From the NCBI RefSeq assembly GCF_900111885.1, contig NZ_FOKG01000006.1, positions 248,001 to 312,000 on the forward strand: DNA of 64,000 bases, given 5' to 3'. The notes under the pieces were generated by a model that saw only the letters and a list, made by a program, of their open reading frames with translations, had not been told where the DNA came from and did no database searches. The position numbers and the translations under genes are program-made. This stretch comes from Amycolatopsis marina. Its GTDB lineage: Bacteria > Actinomycetota > Actinomycetes > Mycobacteriales > Pseudonocardiaceae. Below, piece by piece: positions 9,083 to 18,174 of the stretch (its first letter is position 1; the number at the start of each line of letters is the position of its first letter).

Positions 9083-10633
9083 GTGCCCCGCGACACGACC
9101 GACCCCGCCGACGACGACACCGGCCCGATCCGCCGTGTCCCCCCGGCCCCCGATCGCGTGGGCGACGGCCGTCCCGGGCACCGCACGTCCCCCGCGAACC
9201 GCCGCGGCCCCGATCGGCGGGACCGGCCCCGGCAGGCAGATCAACCATCACCGGCCCCGCAGTCGTCGCAGCCACAGACGGCACAGCCACCACGGCCGCA
9301 GCGAACGCGACGCGCACAGCGGCCCGAACGGCAGGCGCCGGCGCGCAACGACACCCCAGCCGCGCCCGCCGCTCCCCCAGCGCCCATCGAAACCGGTCAC
9401 GGCCACGGGCATGGACATGGCCACGGCCCGGCCCAGCCCGTCTCCCGCCGCGTGCGCAACCTGCTGATCGCCCTGCTCGTCCCGGTCGCCATCGCGACCG
9501 TTGCCGGCGTCGCCCTGCTCTACCCGTGGGGCGCACCCGAACCGGAAAGCGCCCTGACCTCCGGTACCCCCGTCGCGGGCGAGGTGACCGCCACGGCGGG
9601 CGGCGGGTGCCTCGCACCCGGCCAGGTGCAGGTCGGTGAACCTCCCGCAGGTCAGGCCGACCAGTGCCTCACCATCGACATCCGAATGACCGAAGGCGAA
9701 GCGGCCGGACAGGTCATCCGCAAGGTCATGCCGATCGAACCGAGCACCCCGCAGTTCGCGGTGGGTGACGAGGTGGTGCTGTCGTTCTTCGGCGACGACC
9801 CGGCCGACCCGGACTCGTACCAGATCCGCGACTTCCAGCGCGGACTTCCGCTCACCCTGCTGGCCGCGCTGTTCGCGATCGCGGTGATCGCGCTCGGCCG
9901 GTGGCGTGGTCTCGCCGCGCTCGTCGCGCTCGGCCTCAGTTTCCTGGTGATCGTCTTCTTCATCCTCCCCTCGGTGCTGGCGGGTGCGAATCCCCTGCTG
10001 GTCGCGATCGCGGGCTCCGGCCTGATCATGTTCGTCGCGCTCTACCTGACCCATGGGCTCTCCGCCCGTACGTCGGTCGCCGTGCTGGGCACGATGGTCA
10101 GCCTCGCCCTCATCGGCGTCATCTCGGCGATCTTCTCCGCCATGGCGAACCTCACCGGCCTCGACGAGGACACCTCGGTGCTGATCGCGTCCCTCGGGCA
10201 CGGCATCGACGCGCGGGGCCTGCTGCTGGCCGGCGTCGTCATCGGCGCACTCGGTGTGCTCGACGACGTCACGGTCACCCAGACCAGCGCGGTGTGGGAA
10301 CTGCGCAGGGCCAATCCGGCCCTGACCTCCCGCGAGCTCTACGGCGCCGGGCTGCGGATCGGCAGGGACCACGTGGGCTCCGCGGTCAACACACTGGTGA
10401 TGGCTTATGCGGGGGCCGCGCTGCCGGTCCTGCTGGTGTCGTCGCTGTCCGGCGTCGGATTAGCGCCGGTGCTGGGCGCGCAGGACATCGCACAGGAGAT
10501 CGTCCGCACCCTCGCGGGCAGCATCGGCATCATCGCCGCGGTGCCCATCACCACGATGCTGGCCGCACTGATCGCGACCAGGGAGAAAATGCCCGTGAGC
10601 GGCGAACAGCAGCCGGCGTCCGATCCGGCCTGA
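9083..10633 (+). CDS. YibE/F-family membrane protein
   Basis: A 516-residue integral membrane protein of the YibE/F family, whose transport role is unproven. The long N-terminal cytoplasmic part is Pro/Arg/Gln-rich and ends in an alternating His-Gly run (around residues 108-116), a possible metal-binding patch. A first membrane helix follows (about 125-147), then an extracytoplasmic domain (~150-255), then about seven more helices with the conserved GHGIDARGLLLAGVVIGALG and GVLDDVTVTQ stretches. The start was placed at GTG 9083 (MPRDTTDPADDD); the frame stays open upstream but without a better start. It converges on the next gene with only six bases between stops. Confidence 0.82.
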   Translation: MPRDTTDPADDDTGPIRRVPPAPDRVGDGRPGHRTSPANRRGPDRRDRPRQADQPSPAPQSSQPQTAQPPRPQRTRRAQRPERQAPARNDTPAAPAAPPAPIETGHGHGHGHGHGPAQPVSRRVRNLLIALLVPVAIATVAGVALLYPWGAPEPESALTSGTPVAGEVTATAGGGCLAPGQVQVGEPPAGQADQCLTIDIRMTEGEAAGQVIRKVMPIEPSTPQFAVGDEVVLSFFGDDPADPDSYQIRDFQRGLPLTLLAALFAIAVIALGRWRGLAALVALGLSFLVIVFFILPSVLAGANPLLVAIAGSGLIMFVALYLTHGLSARTSVAVLGTMVSLALIGVISAIFSAMANLTGLDEDTSVLIASLGHGIDARGLLLAGVVIGALGVLDDVTVTQTSAVWELRRANPALTSRELYGAGLRIGRDHVGSAVNTLVMAYAGAALPVLLVSSLSGVGLAPVLGAQDIAQEIVRTLAGSIGIIAAVPITTMLAALIATREKMPVSGEQQPASDPA

Positions 10634-10639
10634 ATCGAG

Positions 10640-11332
10640 CTACAGGCTCGCCACGAACCTGCTGACCGCCTCCATCGTGAAGCGCTGGGCGAGCTTGCCC
10701 GACGGGGCGGCCGACGCCAGCCGGTAGAGAGGCCGGTCGGGCGCGGCGTCCCCACGCGCTTCCGAACGCAGCTGCGCGATCAGCAGTTCGGCGAACACCA
10801 TCCCGTTGGCCTCGACGTTGTTGGCCAGCGCGTCGGCGAGCCTGCGCAGCACCAGCACGCCGAGTTCCCTGCCGCCGGTGCCGGAGTACACGGCGAGATC
10901 TAGCTTCACGACCTTGCCCCGCTGGCCCGCGTTGACCAACAGCGCCACCGTGCGGGTGCCCCGGACGTCGGTGACCAGCAGGTCGAGACGCTGCGCCGCG
11001 ACGAGATCGATCCGCCGGACCCGCCAGGTCCGGACGAGCACGGACTTGCCCTCCAGCCACACCTGCCTACGCAGGTTGAACAGCACGACGTACAGCAGCG
11101 GGAGCGCGATCACGGCGGCGGCCACGAGGCCCGCAACCTGTCCACCGATCAGTCCCACGATGCCCCCCGAGGCGGCGGCGAAGATCGCCACGCCGACCAG
11201 GCCCGAACAACCGCGACGGCGGCGCGCCTGCGCGTTGTCGCCGTGCAGCGGGAGCCGCTCGGACTCCGCCGGGGGTGTCGGCCCCGACGGCTCGCTCGTG
11301 GATTCGTTCATCTGCTCCTGGACCTGCCTCAC
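10640..11332 (-). CDS. Two-helix membrane protein of unknown function
   Basis: A 230-residue protein I do not recognise beyond being actinobacterial. It has a short acidic/polar N-terminus, a basic stretch (ARRRRG), two closely spaced membrane segments at about residues 42-86 and a C-terminal soluble domain (LRRQVWLEGKSVLVRTWRV onward) that looks PH-like by its strand pattern. Start at GTG 11332; ATG at 11311 (MNESTSEPSG), just after AGGAG, is an alternative. It is downstream of the metallo-hydrolase gene on the same strand and convergent with YibE/F. Confidence 0.6.
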   Translation of the reverse strand: MRQVQEQMNESTSEPSGPTPPAESERLPLHGDNAQARRRRGCSGLVGVAIFAAASGGIVGLIGGQVAGLVAAAVIALPLLYVVLFNLRRQVWLEGKSVLVRTWRVRRIDLVAAQRLDLLVTDVRGTRTVALLVNAGQRGKVVKLDLAVYSGTGGRELGVLVLRRLADALANNVEANGMVFAELLIAQLRSEARGDAAPDRPLYRLASAAPSGKLAQRFTMEAVSRFVASL

Positions 11333-11398
11333 TTCGCCCGGATTGCCGGGCCGTCGACCTGAACCTGTCGGGGGAACAACGCGTTTCCGCGCGATCGG

Positions 11399-12073
11399 TC
11401 ACCCCGCCCGCGCCCCCATGAGGAACGGATTGCCCGCCCTTTCCCGGCCGATCGTGCTGCTCGGGCCGTGCCCCGGCAGGACGACGGTCTCATCGTCCAG
11501 CGGGAGAATGCGTGTGCGCAGGGACAACTCGAGCGCCGCCTGGTCGCCGCCGGGCAGATCCGTCCGCCCGACACCGCCGGCGAAAAGCGTGTCCCCGGTG
11601 AGCACCAGTCTGCCGCCCTCGGGCGTCACCAGCCGGAACAGGACGGATCCGGGTGTGTGGCCGGGACAGTGGTCGACCTCGACGCGCAGGCCGGCGAGTT
11701 CCACCGGCGCCTCGTCGAACTCCGCGACCCGCTCGGGCTCGGCCGACGGCACCGAGTCACCGAAGACCTGTGCCAACTCGGGGCCGATGCCGGCGAACGG
11801 GTCGGCGAGCAGTCGCCGGTCCGCGCGGTGAATCCAGACCGCGACACCGTGGGCATCCGCCACCTCCGCCGCCGACCAGATGTGGTCGAGATGCCCGTGC
11901 GTCGCGAGGACTCCCGCAGGCGTCAACCGGTGCTCGTGCAGTGCCTCCCGGATCGCCGGAACGGCTCCCTCACCCGGATCCACGATCACGCACTGCCCAC
12001 CGGCGCCAAGGGCGACCAGGTAACAGTTGGCCTGAAAGGCACCGGATGGGAATCCGATGACGAGCACCAGCAA
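11399..12073 (-). CDS. MBL-fold metallo-hydrolase (glyoxalase II-like)
   Basis: A 224-residue metallo-beta-lactamase-fold hydrolase. The metal motif THGHLDH (about residues 58-64), the later HCPGHTPGS histidine and the TGDTLFAGGVGRTD aspartate, followed by LPGHGP near the C-terminus, give the full set of metal ligands for a dinuclear site. The layout matches the short glyoxalase II-like group, acting on thioesters such as mycothiol or bacillithiol conjugates, although the specific substrate is not shown. ATG start at 12073. It is divergent from the cyclophilin gene across about 300 bases. Confidence 0.85.
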   Translation of the reverse strand: MLVLVIGFPSGAFQANCYLVALGAGGQCVIVDPGEGAVPAIREALHEHRLTPAGVLATHGHLDHIWSAAEVADAHGVAVWIHRADRRLLADPFAGIGPELAQVFGDSVPSAEPERVAEFDEAPVELAGLRVEVDHCPGHTPGSVLFRLVTPEGGRLVLTGDTLFAGGVGRTDLPGGDQAALELSLRTRILPLDDETVVLPGHGPSSTIGRERAGNPFLMGARAG

Positions 12074-12374
12074 GCCTCCCTCGAGTAGTCACCCGGCGTC
12101 AGTTGCTTCACCCTAGCGGGCATCCAGGCGCGCCACTCGCACCCGTGCCGGACACATCGCGCCCGCGGTGAGGTGGCCGACACCGCCCCTGTACCGGGTC
12201 CTCACAGGGGATGCCAATAGACTGCTCGAACCCCAGCCGGGTGACACCGCGATCGGCTCGCCAGGTCCACTGGCAACGTGCGACGACATGGACCGGACGC
12301 GGTGCGGCCCGTCGGCGAGTGAAGCCATGACGTCGAGAACGTCCGAGGACATCGAGGGAATCCGGGAGGGCACG
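12074..12374. promoter_or_regulatory. Divergent promoter region, metallo-hydrolase / cyclophilin
   Basis: About 300 bases between two divergent starts. A TAGACT hexamer at 12218-12223 is a possible plus-strand -10 element. A seven-base inverted repeat (CCCCTGT at 12186-12192 and ACAGGGG at 12204-12210) lies just upstream of it. If the cyclophilin instead starts at the in-frame ATG at 12327, part of this stretch would be coding. Confidence 0.3.
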
Positions 12375-13235
12375 GTGGCGACCAACCAGCAGCGCCGTGA
12401 GGCCGCGAAGCGCAAGCTCGAGCGACAGCTCGCTCGGCGCGCGGAGCGAGCGAAACGGCGCAAGATCGTCGGCGTCGGCGTCACCGTCGGCGCCGTGGTG
12501 ATCGTCGCCGGTCTCGTCGTCTACCTGGCGACCAGGAGCGGTGACGACGCCGCCGCGCAGCCGCCCGAGACCTCCGCCAGCGAGAAACCGCCGGTCGAGA
12601 TCCCGACCGAACGGGCGCCCATGCCCGAACGGCCCAAGCCGCTTGCCGACCCCGTGAGCTGCGAGTTCCCCAAGGATTCCGAACCCGCCGCGAAGGAGGC
12701 GAAGGCGCCTTCCGGCAAGGACGTCTCGTCCACCGGCACCGTCGATGCCACGATCAAGACGACAGCGGGGGACATCCCGCTGACCCTGGACCGCGCGCTC
12801 GCGCCCTGCACGGTGCAGAGCTTCGTCAGCCTGGCCGAACAGGGCTACTACTCGGGCACCTCCTGCCACCGGCTCGGCACCCAGGGCCTGCAGATGCTGC
12901 AGTGCGGCGACCCGAACGGCGACGGCTCCGGCGGTCCCGGCTACACCATCCCCGACGAGGCCTTCCCGGAGCTGAGCTACGGCCGCGGCGTGCTCGCCAT
13001 GGCCAAGAAGCAGACCCCGAACAGCGGCGGCAGCCAGTTCTTCATGGTCTACGGCGACGCGGCTGGCCTGCCGCCGGACTACACGGTGTTCGGCAGCATT
13101 TCCGACGCGGGCCTCGAGGTGCTGGACAAGGTGGCGAAGGACGGCATCGACGACTCGCAGCCCTCGTCGCTCGGCGACGGCACCGGCCCGCCGAAGACCC
13201 CGGTGGAGTTCACCGACGTCGTGATCGGCTCCTGA
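12375..13235 (+). CDS. Membrane-anchored cyclophilin-type peptidyl-prolyl isomerase
   Basis: A 286-residue PPIase. A basic coiled N-terminus (QQRREAAKRKLERQLARR) precedes one membrane helix at about residues 35-55, then a low-complexity linker and a cyclophilin domain from about 115 to the end. Conserved features include CHRLG (the catalytic Arg), GGSQFFMVYGD and VFGSI. The usual FMIQGGD strand is altered to LQMLQCGD. GTG start at 12375 lies 5 bases after GGGAGG; an in-frame ATG at 12327 is less likely. The topology puts the isomerase outside the membrane, fitting help with folding of exported proteins. The homologue lies next to rel/secDF in other actinomycetes too. Confidence 0.88.
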   Translation: MATNQQRREAAKRKLERQLARRAERAKRRKIVGVGVTVGAVVIVAGLVVYLATRSGDDAAAQPPETSASEKPPVEIPTERAPMPERPKPLADPVSCEFPKDSEPAAKEAKAPSGKDVSSTGTVDATIKTTAGDIPLTLDRALAPCTVQSFVSLAEQGYYSGTSCHRLGTQGLQMLQCGDPNGDGSGGPGYTIPDEAFPELSYGRGVLAMAKKQTPNSGGSQFFMVYGDAAGLPPDYTVFGSISDAGLEVLDKVAKDGIDDSQPSSLGDGTGPPKTPVEFTDVVIGS

Positions 13236-13265
13236 CAGCGCGTCCGGGAACGGTGAACCGAGGGC

Positions 13266-14069
13266 ATGTACCGCGCTGAGGTCAACGGCCGGCCTGCGAC
13301 CGCGGAACAACTCGCGACGCCCGCGGTGGTCAACTACGGCCACTTCACCTCGATGCAGGTGCGCGACGGCGCGGTGCGCGGGCTGGACGAGCACCTGCGT
13401 CGGCTCGCCGACAGCACGCCGGCCCTGTTCGGCGCCGAGCTGGACACCGCGCTGGTGCGGGAGTACCTGCGCCACGCGGTGGCGGGCGAGACCGCGGTGA
13501 CGGCCAGAGTGAGCATCGTCGCGCTCACCCCGTGGCCGGACCCGACCGTGCCCGTCGTGCCGGATGTCCTGGTCACGCTGCGGGCGCCGAGTGAACCCGG
13601 TGGTCGCGCCCTGCGGCTGCGCTCGGTCCCGTACGAGCGGGAGTCACCCGAGATCAAACACGTCGGCACGTTCGGGCTGATCCACCACTCCCGTGCCGCC
13701 AAGCTGGCCGGTTTCGACGACGCCCTGTTCGTCACCACGACGGCGGGCCGCGAGGGGCTGGTGTCGGAGGCCTCGGTCTGGAACGCGGGCTTCTTCGACG
13801 GCAGCGCCGTGCTCTGGCCGCAGGCGCCGATGCTGGACGGCATCACCCAGCAACTGCTGCGGCGCGGGCTGGAGCGGCTCGGCGTGCGGTCGCAGACCCG
13901 GCCGCTCCCGCTGGCCGAGGCGATCGGGCAACGGTCGGCGTTTCTCTGCAACTCGGGCACCCCTGGCAGGCCGATCGCCGGGATCGACGACGCCACCTGC
14001 ACGGTCGACCCGGACCTCACCGCGCTGCTGACCGAGGCCTACGAGACCAACCCGTTCGACGTCATCTGA
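13266..14069 (+). CDS. Class IV aminotransferase-fold PLP protein (aminodeoxychorismate lyase-like)
   Basis: A 267-residue fold-type IV PLP enzyme. The PLP lysine is probably K131 in ESPEIKHVGTFG, and E168 in GLVSEASVWN is the cofactor-ring glutamate. The PQAPMLDGITQQLL segment is the usual family element before the second domain. Short aminodeoxychorismate lyase-like members of this group are widespread in actinomycetes. Whether this one makes p-aminobenzoate or transaminates another acid is not decided by sequence. ATG start at 13266, 30 bases after the cyclophilin stop, so the two are probably co-transcribed. Confidence 0.75.
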   Translation: MYRAEVNGRPATAEQLATPAVVNYGHFTSMQVRDGAVRGLDEHLRRLADSTPALFGAELDTALVREYLRHAVAGETAVTARVSIVALTPWPDPTVPVVPDVLVTLRAPSEPGGRALRLRSVPYERESPEIKHVGTFGLIHHSRAAKLAGFDDALFVTTTAGREGLVSEASVWNAGFFDGSAVLWPQAPMLDGITQQLLRRGLERLGVRSQTRPLPLAEAIGQRSAFLCNSGTPGRPIAGIDDATCTVDPDLTALLTEAYETNPFDVI

Positions 14070-14072
14070 CGG

Positions 14073-14093
14073 AGCGTCTGAGAACAGGACTCA
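14073..14093 (+). repeat. 21-base direct repeat, copy 1
   Basis: The sequence from 14073 (beginning AGCGTCTGAGAACAGG, ending ACTCA) is repeated exactly at 14243-14263. This copy starts 3 bases after the stop of the aminotransferase gene. It contains a small inverted repeat (TGAG/CTCA). Confidence 0.8.
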
Positions 14094-14242
14094 CAGACTC
14101 GAATCGCTCTACCCGAACCCGCCAGGCCGAAGGCACGCGATCTCGGCGGCAGGGCGCCGATCAGCACGAACATCAGCTGTACCCCAGGAACAGCGCCCTG
14201 GCGACGGGATCGCGTCACGGGTTCTCAAACAAGCACTGACAC
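14094..14242. other. Spacer between the direct repeats, possible gene remnant
   Basis: 149 bases between the two direct repeats. On the minus strand the stretch around 14110-14205 translates to a short hydrophobic peptide (including QLMFVLIGALPP) that resembles part of a membrane transporter but has no start and no context. It may be a decayed fragment or chance; I see no other element. Confidence 0.2.
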
Positions 14243-14263
14243 AGCGTCTGAGAACAGGACTCA
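14243..14263 (+). repeat. 21-base direct repeat, copy 2 (overlaps end of the ECH-fold gene)
   Basis: Exact second copy of the 14073-14093 sequence. Its last three bases are the stop codon of the minus-strand ECH-fold gene. With the flanking base it gives a CTGAG/CTCAG stem of five pairs around a seven-base loop. Confidence 0.8.
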
Positions 14264-15040
14264 GCGATAGGTGAAGGCCGCTTTGCGCCGCTCGAGGAAG
14301 GCGGCGACGCCCTCGGCGTAGTCCGCACCGTGGATGGCGTCCGCACGGATCTGCTCGATCTCCTGGTCGCTCTCGGACTGCCCCGACTGGATCTTCTCGA
14401 TGATCCGGTTCATTCCCCGGATCGAGGTCTGTGAGCGAGAGTTCAGAGTCGCCGCGAAATCCAGGGTGAACGCCTCCAGCGTCCCGCCGGCGACGACATC
14501 GTTGACCAGGCCGATCTCCCTGGCCCTCGCAGAGTCGACCAACTGCCCGGACAACAGGAAGTACCGCGCATGGGCGGGACCGACGAGCGAGACCAGCTGG
14601 CGGGTCGAAATGAAGTCATAGACGATCCCCAGTTTCGCCGGGGTGATGCCGAAACGGGAACCCTCCTCGGCGAAACGGAAGTCGCAGGCCACCGCGACCT
14701 GGCAGCCACCACCGATGCAGTTGCCCTGGATCATCGCGATGCTGGGCTTGCGCATCCCGCTCAGCGCGGCGACGGCGGCGTGCACGGCCTTGTCGTAGGT
14801 CGCGGCACCCTCGGCCGACGAACGCAGATCCCGGAACTCACTGATGTCCGCGCCTGCCGAGAAGTTCGCCCCGGCGCCGGTGATGACCAGCGCCGTGAGG
14901 CCACGGTCGGCCTCGACCTCGGTGACGATCTCCGCGATCGCCGACCACATGCCGTGCGTGATCGCATTCATCTTCTCCGGGCGGGCGAAGGTCAGCCTGG
15001 CGATCTCGCCGTCCCGGACGAATTCGAGCCCTTCGGTCAT
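14261..15040 (-). CDS. Enoyl-CoA hydratase/isomerase-family protein
   Basis: A 259-residue crotonase-fold protein. The CoA/oxyanion-hole elements are clear: FSAGADISEF and GNCIGGGCQVAVACD. The first catalytic glutamate position appears to be Ala (SRFGITPAKLGIVYD, where hydratases have PEI...LG), and the usual GGTQRL stretch is replaced by DFISTRQL. A classical syn-hydratase reaction is therefore doubtful, and it may act as an isomerase, lyase or other crotonase reaction. Start at ATG 15040 (MTEGLEFVRDGEI); the frame is open further upstream but without homologous sequence. It ends inside the second direct repeat and converges on the aminotransferase gene. Confidence 0.85.
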   Translation of the reverse strand: MTEGLEFVRDGEIARLTFARPEKMNAITHGMWSAIAEIVTEVEADRGLTALVITGAGANFSAGADISEFRDLRSSAEGAATYDKAVHAAVAALSGMRKPSIAMIQGNCIGGGCQVAVACDFRFAEEGSRFGITPAKLGIVYDFISTRQLVSLVGPAHARYFLLSGQLVDSARAREIGLVNDVVAGGTLEAFTLDFAATLNSRSQTSIRGMNRIIEKIQSGQSESDQEIEQIRADAIHGADYAEGVAAFLERRKAAFTYR

Positions 15041-15178
15041 GCCTGGCACAGTACGGGCACGGCTGTCTGAAACGGCGACACGATCGACTCTGTCACACCA
15101 GCGGCGCGGAGCGTCTCCGCGTTCTTCCACTCGCTGCCGCAAGTCAGCTCAATTCTCTGACGCTCTCCGGGAACACTG

Positions 15179-17536
15179 TCAGGACGCGGACGTGACCCGG
15201 TACACGTCGTACACGCCTTCGACGTTGCGCACGATCTTGAGCACGTGACCGAGGTGCTTGGGGTCGCCCATCTCGAACGAGAAGCGGCTCACGGCCACCC
15301 GGTCCCTGGACGTGGTGACCGAGGCGGACAGGATGTTCACCTTCTCGTCGGCGAGCACCTTGGTGACGTCGGACAGCAGCCGGTGCCGGTCGAGCGCCTC
15401 CACCTGGATGGCCACCAGGAACACCGAGGACTCCGATGGCGCCCACTCCACCTCGACCAGCCGCTCGGGCTGGGTGTGCAGGTCCTCGGCGTTGGTGCAG
15501 TCGGTCCGGTGCACACTGACTCCACCGCCCCTGGTGACGAAGCCGAGGATGTCGTCGCCCGGCACCGGGGTGCAGCAGCGTGCCAGCTTGGCCCACACGT
15601 CGCCGGCGCCCTTGACGACCACTCCGACGTCACCGGAACCGCGACGGCGGCTGACGGTGGACGGGGTGGAGCGTTCCGCCAGCTCCTCCTCGGCCTCCTC
15701 GACACCGCCGATCAGAGCCACCAGGCGCTGCACCACGTGCTTCGCGCTGGTGTGGCCCTCCCCGACCGCCGCGTAGAGCGAACTGATGTCGGGGTAGCGC
15801 AGTTCCGCGGCGAGCGCGCCCATCGAGTTCGCCGACACCAGGCGCTGCAGGGGAAGGCCGACCTTGCGGACCTCCTTGGTGATGGCCTCCTTGCCCGCCT
15901 CGATCGCCTCGTCCCTGCGCTCCTTGGCGAACCACTGGCGGATCTTCGCCCGCGCCTTCGGCGACCCGGCAAAGGACAGCCAGTCCCTGGACGGGCCCGC
16001 GCCCTCGGCCTTCGACGTGAAGACCTCGACGACCTCGCCGTTCTCCAGCTTGCGCTCCAGCGCGACCAGCCTGCCGTTGACCCGCGCGCCGATGCAGCGG
16101 TGCCCGACCTCGGTGTGCACGGCGTAGGCGAAGTCGACGGGTGTGGAATCCACCGGCAGGGTGATCACGTCGCCCTTCGGGGTGAAGACGAAGATCTCCC
16201 TGCTCGCCAGCTCGTACCGCAGCGACTCGAGGAACTCACCCGGATCGGCCGCCTCCCGCTGCCAGTCGAGCAGCTGGCGCATCCAGGCCATCTCGTCGAC
16301 GTCGACGGCGTTGGCCGGATTGTGGCCGTGGGTGCCCCTGCTCTCCTTGTACCGCCAGTGCGCGGCGATCCCGTACTCCGCGGTGCGATGCATCTCGTGC
16401 GTGCGGATCTGCACCTCGAGCGGTTTGCCGTCCGGCCCGATGACGGTTGTGTGCAGCGATTGGTAGACACCGAAACGCGGTTGGGCGATGTAGTCCTTGA
16501 ACCGGCCCGGCATCGGCTGCCACAAGGCGTGCACGACACCCATGGCGGCGTAGCAGTCGCGCAGGTCCTCGACGAGGATGCGGACACCGACCAGGTCGTG
16601 GATGTCGTCGAGGTCGCGTCCGCGGACGATCATCTTCTGGTGGATCGAGTAGTAGTGCTTCGGCCTGCCCTCGACCTTCGCCGTGATCCGGGAGCCGCCG
16701 AGCTGGGTGTTCAGCTCGCCGATGACCCAGCGCAGGTAAGTGTCCCGCGAGGGGGCCCTGTCCGCGACCAGCCGGACGATCTCGTCGTACTTCTTCGGCT
16801 GCAGGATCGCGAAGGCCAGGTCCTCCAACTCCCACTTGACCGTGGCCATGCCAAGCCGGTGGGCCAGCGGGGCGAGCACCTCCAGGGTTTCCTTCGCCTT
16901 GCGCGCCTGCTTCTCCGGCGGCAGGAAGCGCATGGTGCGCATGTTGTGCAACCGGTCGGCGAGCTTGATCACCAGGACCCTTGGGTCCCTGGCCATCGCG
17001 ATCACCATCTTGCGGATGGTCTCCGCCTCGGCCGCGGTCCCCAGCTTGACCTTGTCCAGCTTGGTGACCCCGTCGACGAGTTCTCCGACCTTGTCCCCGA
17101 AGTCGGCCTTGAGCTTGTCCAGCGAGTAGCCGGTGTCCTCGACGGTGTCGTGCAGCAGCGCCGCCACCAGCGTGGTGGTGTCCATCCCGAGCTCGGCCAG
17201 GATCGTCGCGACCGCGAGCGGATGGGTGATGTAGGGGTCGCCGGACTTGCGTCTTTGCTCCCGGTGCAGCTCCTCGGCCACGTCGTACGCCCGTTGCAGC
17301 AGGCTCAGATCGGCGTTCGGGTGCAGCTCGCGGTGAACGGCGACCAGCGGCTCCAGCACCTGCTTCACGGAGGCAGGACGCTGTGCGGTGATCCGCCGGG
17401 CCAGCCGGGCACGCACCCGCCGGGTGGCCGACGGTGCGCGGGTGGCACTGCCCACCTGCGCGACGCGAGCGGGAGTGGCAGCGTGCCCGTCCGACTCTGG
17501 CTGGGCAGGCGCCCCGGAATCGAGCTCCTGGCTCAC
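15179..17536 (-). CDS. rel: Bifunctional (p)ppGpp synthetase/hydrolase Rel
   Basis: A 785-residue RSH enzyme that makes and degrades the alarmone (p)ppGpp. Domain order: HD hydrolase ([12 protein letters not shown] and LLHDTVEDT, about 100-135, catalytic residues intact), synthetase ([25 protein letters not shown], then HMHRT-type [12 protein letters not shown], about 290-430), TGS ([14 protein letters not shown], about 455-520), a zinc-finger/helical part ([13 protein letters not shown]) and a C-terminal ACT domain. Both active sites look complete, as in other actinobacterial Rel enzymes. GTG start at 17536 with GGAGG 5 bases upstream; the longer frame lacks conservation. It is downstream of apt with a 114-base gap. 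Confidence 0.97.
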   Translation of the reverse strand: MSQELDSGAPAQPESDGHAATPARVAQVGSATRAPSATRRVRARLARRITAQRPASVKQVLEPLVAVHRELHPNADLSLLQRAYDVAEELHREQRRKSGDPYITHPLAVATILAELGMDTTTLVAALLHDTVEDTGYSLDKLKADFGDKVGELVDGVTKLDKVKLGTAAEAETIRKMVIAMARDPRVLVIKLADRLHNMRTMRFLPPEKQARKAKETLEVLAPLAHRLGMATVKWELEDLAFAILQPKKYDEIVRLVADRAPSRDTYLRWVIGELNTQLGGSRITAKVEGRPKHYYSIHQKMIVRGRDLDDIHDLVGVRILVEDLRDCYAAMGVVHALWQPMPGRFKDYIAQPRFGVYQSLHTTVIGPDGKPLEVQIRTHEMHRTAEYGIAAHWRYKESRGTHGHNPANAVDVDEMAWMRQLLDWQREAADPGEFLESLRYELASREIFVFTPKGDVITLPVDSTPVDFAYAVHTEVGHRCIGARVNGRLVALERKLENGEVVEVFTSKAEGAGPSRDWLSFAGSPKARAKIRQWFAKERRDEAIEAGKEAITKEVRKVGLPLQRLVSANSMGALAAELRYPDISSLYAAVGEGHTSAKHVVQRLVALIGGVEEAEEELAERSTPSTVSRRRGSGDVGVVVKGAGDVWAKLARCCTPVPGDDILGFVTRGGGVSVHRTDCTNAEDLHTQPERLVEVEWAPSESSVFLVAIQVEALDRHRLLSDVTKVLADEKVNILSASVTTSRDRVAVSRFSFEMGDPKHLGHVLKIVRNVEGVYDVYRVTSAS

Positions 17537-17650
17537 CCGCACCTCCAGCTGGTCCCTCGGTGTCTGAAACACCAAGCGTAACCCCCGGCAAGGTGGGACC
17601 GCGGACACGGGCGGTGACCGCAGCGCCCGGAGCCGAACTCGGACGCTCGG

Positions 17651-18169
17651 TCAGACCATGCGCAGGGCGTGCACCGGGACGCCGGGCTGCCGCGCGCGCC
17701 CACCGAGACCGTCGATCTCCAGGACCACCGACACCCCACTGACCACTGCGCCCACCTTGTGCAGCAGCGCACAGGCCGCCGCCGCCGTGCCACCGGTGGC
17801 CAGCACGTCGTCGATCACGGCGACCCGTTGTCCCTGGCGGACGGTGGCGGAGGGCAGTTCGAGTGTCTCGGTGCCGTACTCCAGCTCGTAGTCGATCCGG
17901 CCGTCGACCGACGGCAGCTTCCCGGGCTTGCGCACAAGCGCGACACCGAGTCCCCTGGCGTAGCCGAGCGCGGCCGCCAGCAGGAACCCGCGCGCCTCCA
18001 CGGCCGCCAGCAGATCCACGTCCTGAGCGAGCGTGTCACCGAGCGCGTCGACGACCGTGGCGAACGCCGCAGCCGAGCCGAACAGTGGCGACAGGTCCCG
18101 GAACAGCACCCCCGGCTCGGGGAAGTCCGGGACCGCGGCGATCAGGTCGAGGGCGGCACCGAGTTCCAC
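17651..18169 (-). CDS. apt: Adenine phosphoribosyltransferase
   Basis: A 172-residue purine-salvage enzyme that converts adenine and PRPP to AMP. The PRPP-binding loop is VAVIDDVLATGGTAAA (about residues 113-128), the N-terminal PDFPEPGVLFRDLSPLF is typical, and VEARGFLLAAALGYARG marks the base-binding region. Start GTG at 18169, 5 bases after the secF stop, so it is translated in the secD-secF-apt transcript. The order secD-secF-apt-rel is standard for actinobacteria. Confidence 0.95.
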   Translation of the reverse strand: MELGAALDLIAAVPDFPEPGVLFRDLSPLFGSAAAFATVVDALGDTLAQDVDLLAAVEARGFLLAAALGYARGLGVALVRKPGKLPSVDGRIDYELEYGTETLELPSATVRQGQRVAVIDDVLATGGTAAAACALLHKVGAVVSGVSVVLEIDGLGGRARQPGVPVHALRMV

Positions 18170-18174
18170 CCCTG

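Noticed and set aside
9380..9430. Alternating His-Gly codons as a possible tandem repeat or mobile element end
   Set aside because: It is in frame within the YibE/F-family N-terminus and is better seen as a protein low-complexity, possibly metal-binding, stretch.
15245..17581. 778-codon plus-strand frame opposite rel
   Set aside because: Antisense to the conserved rel gene; composition typical of the complementary strand of high-GC coding sequence, no domain.
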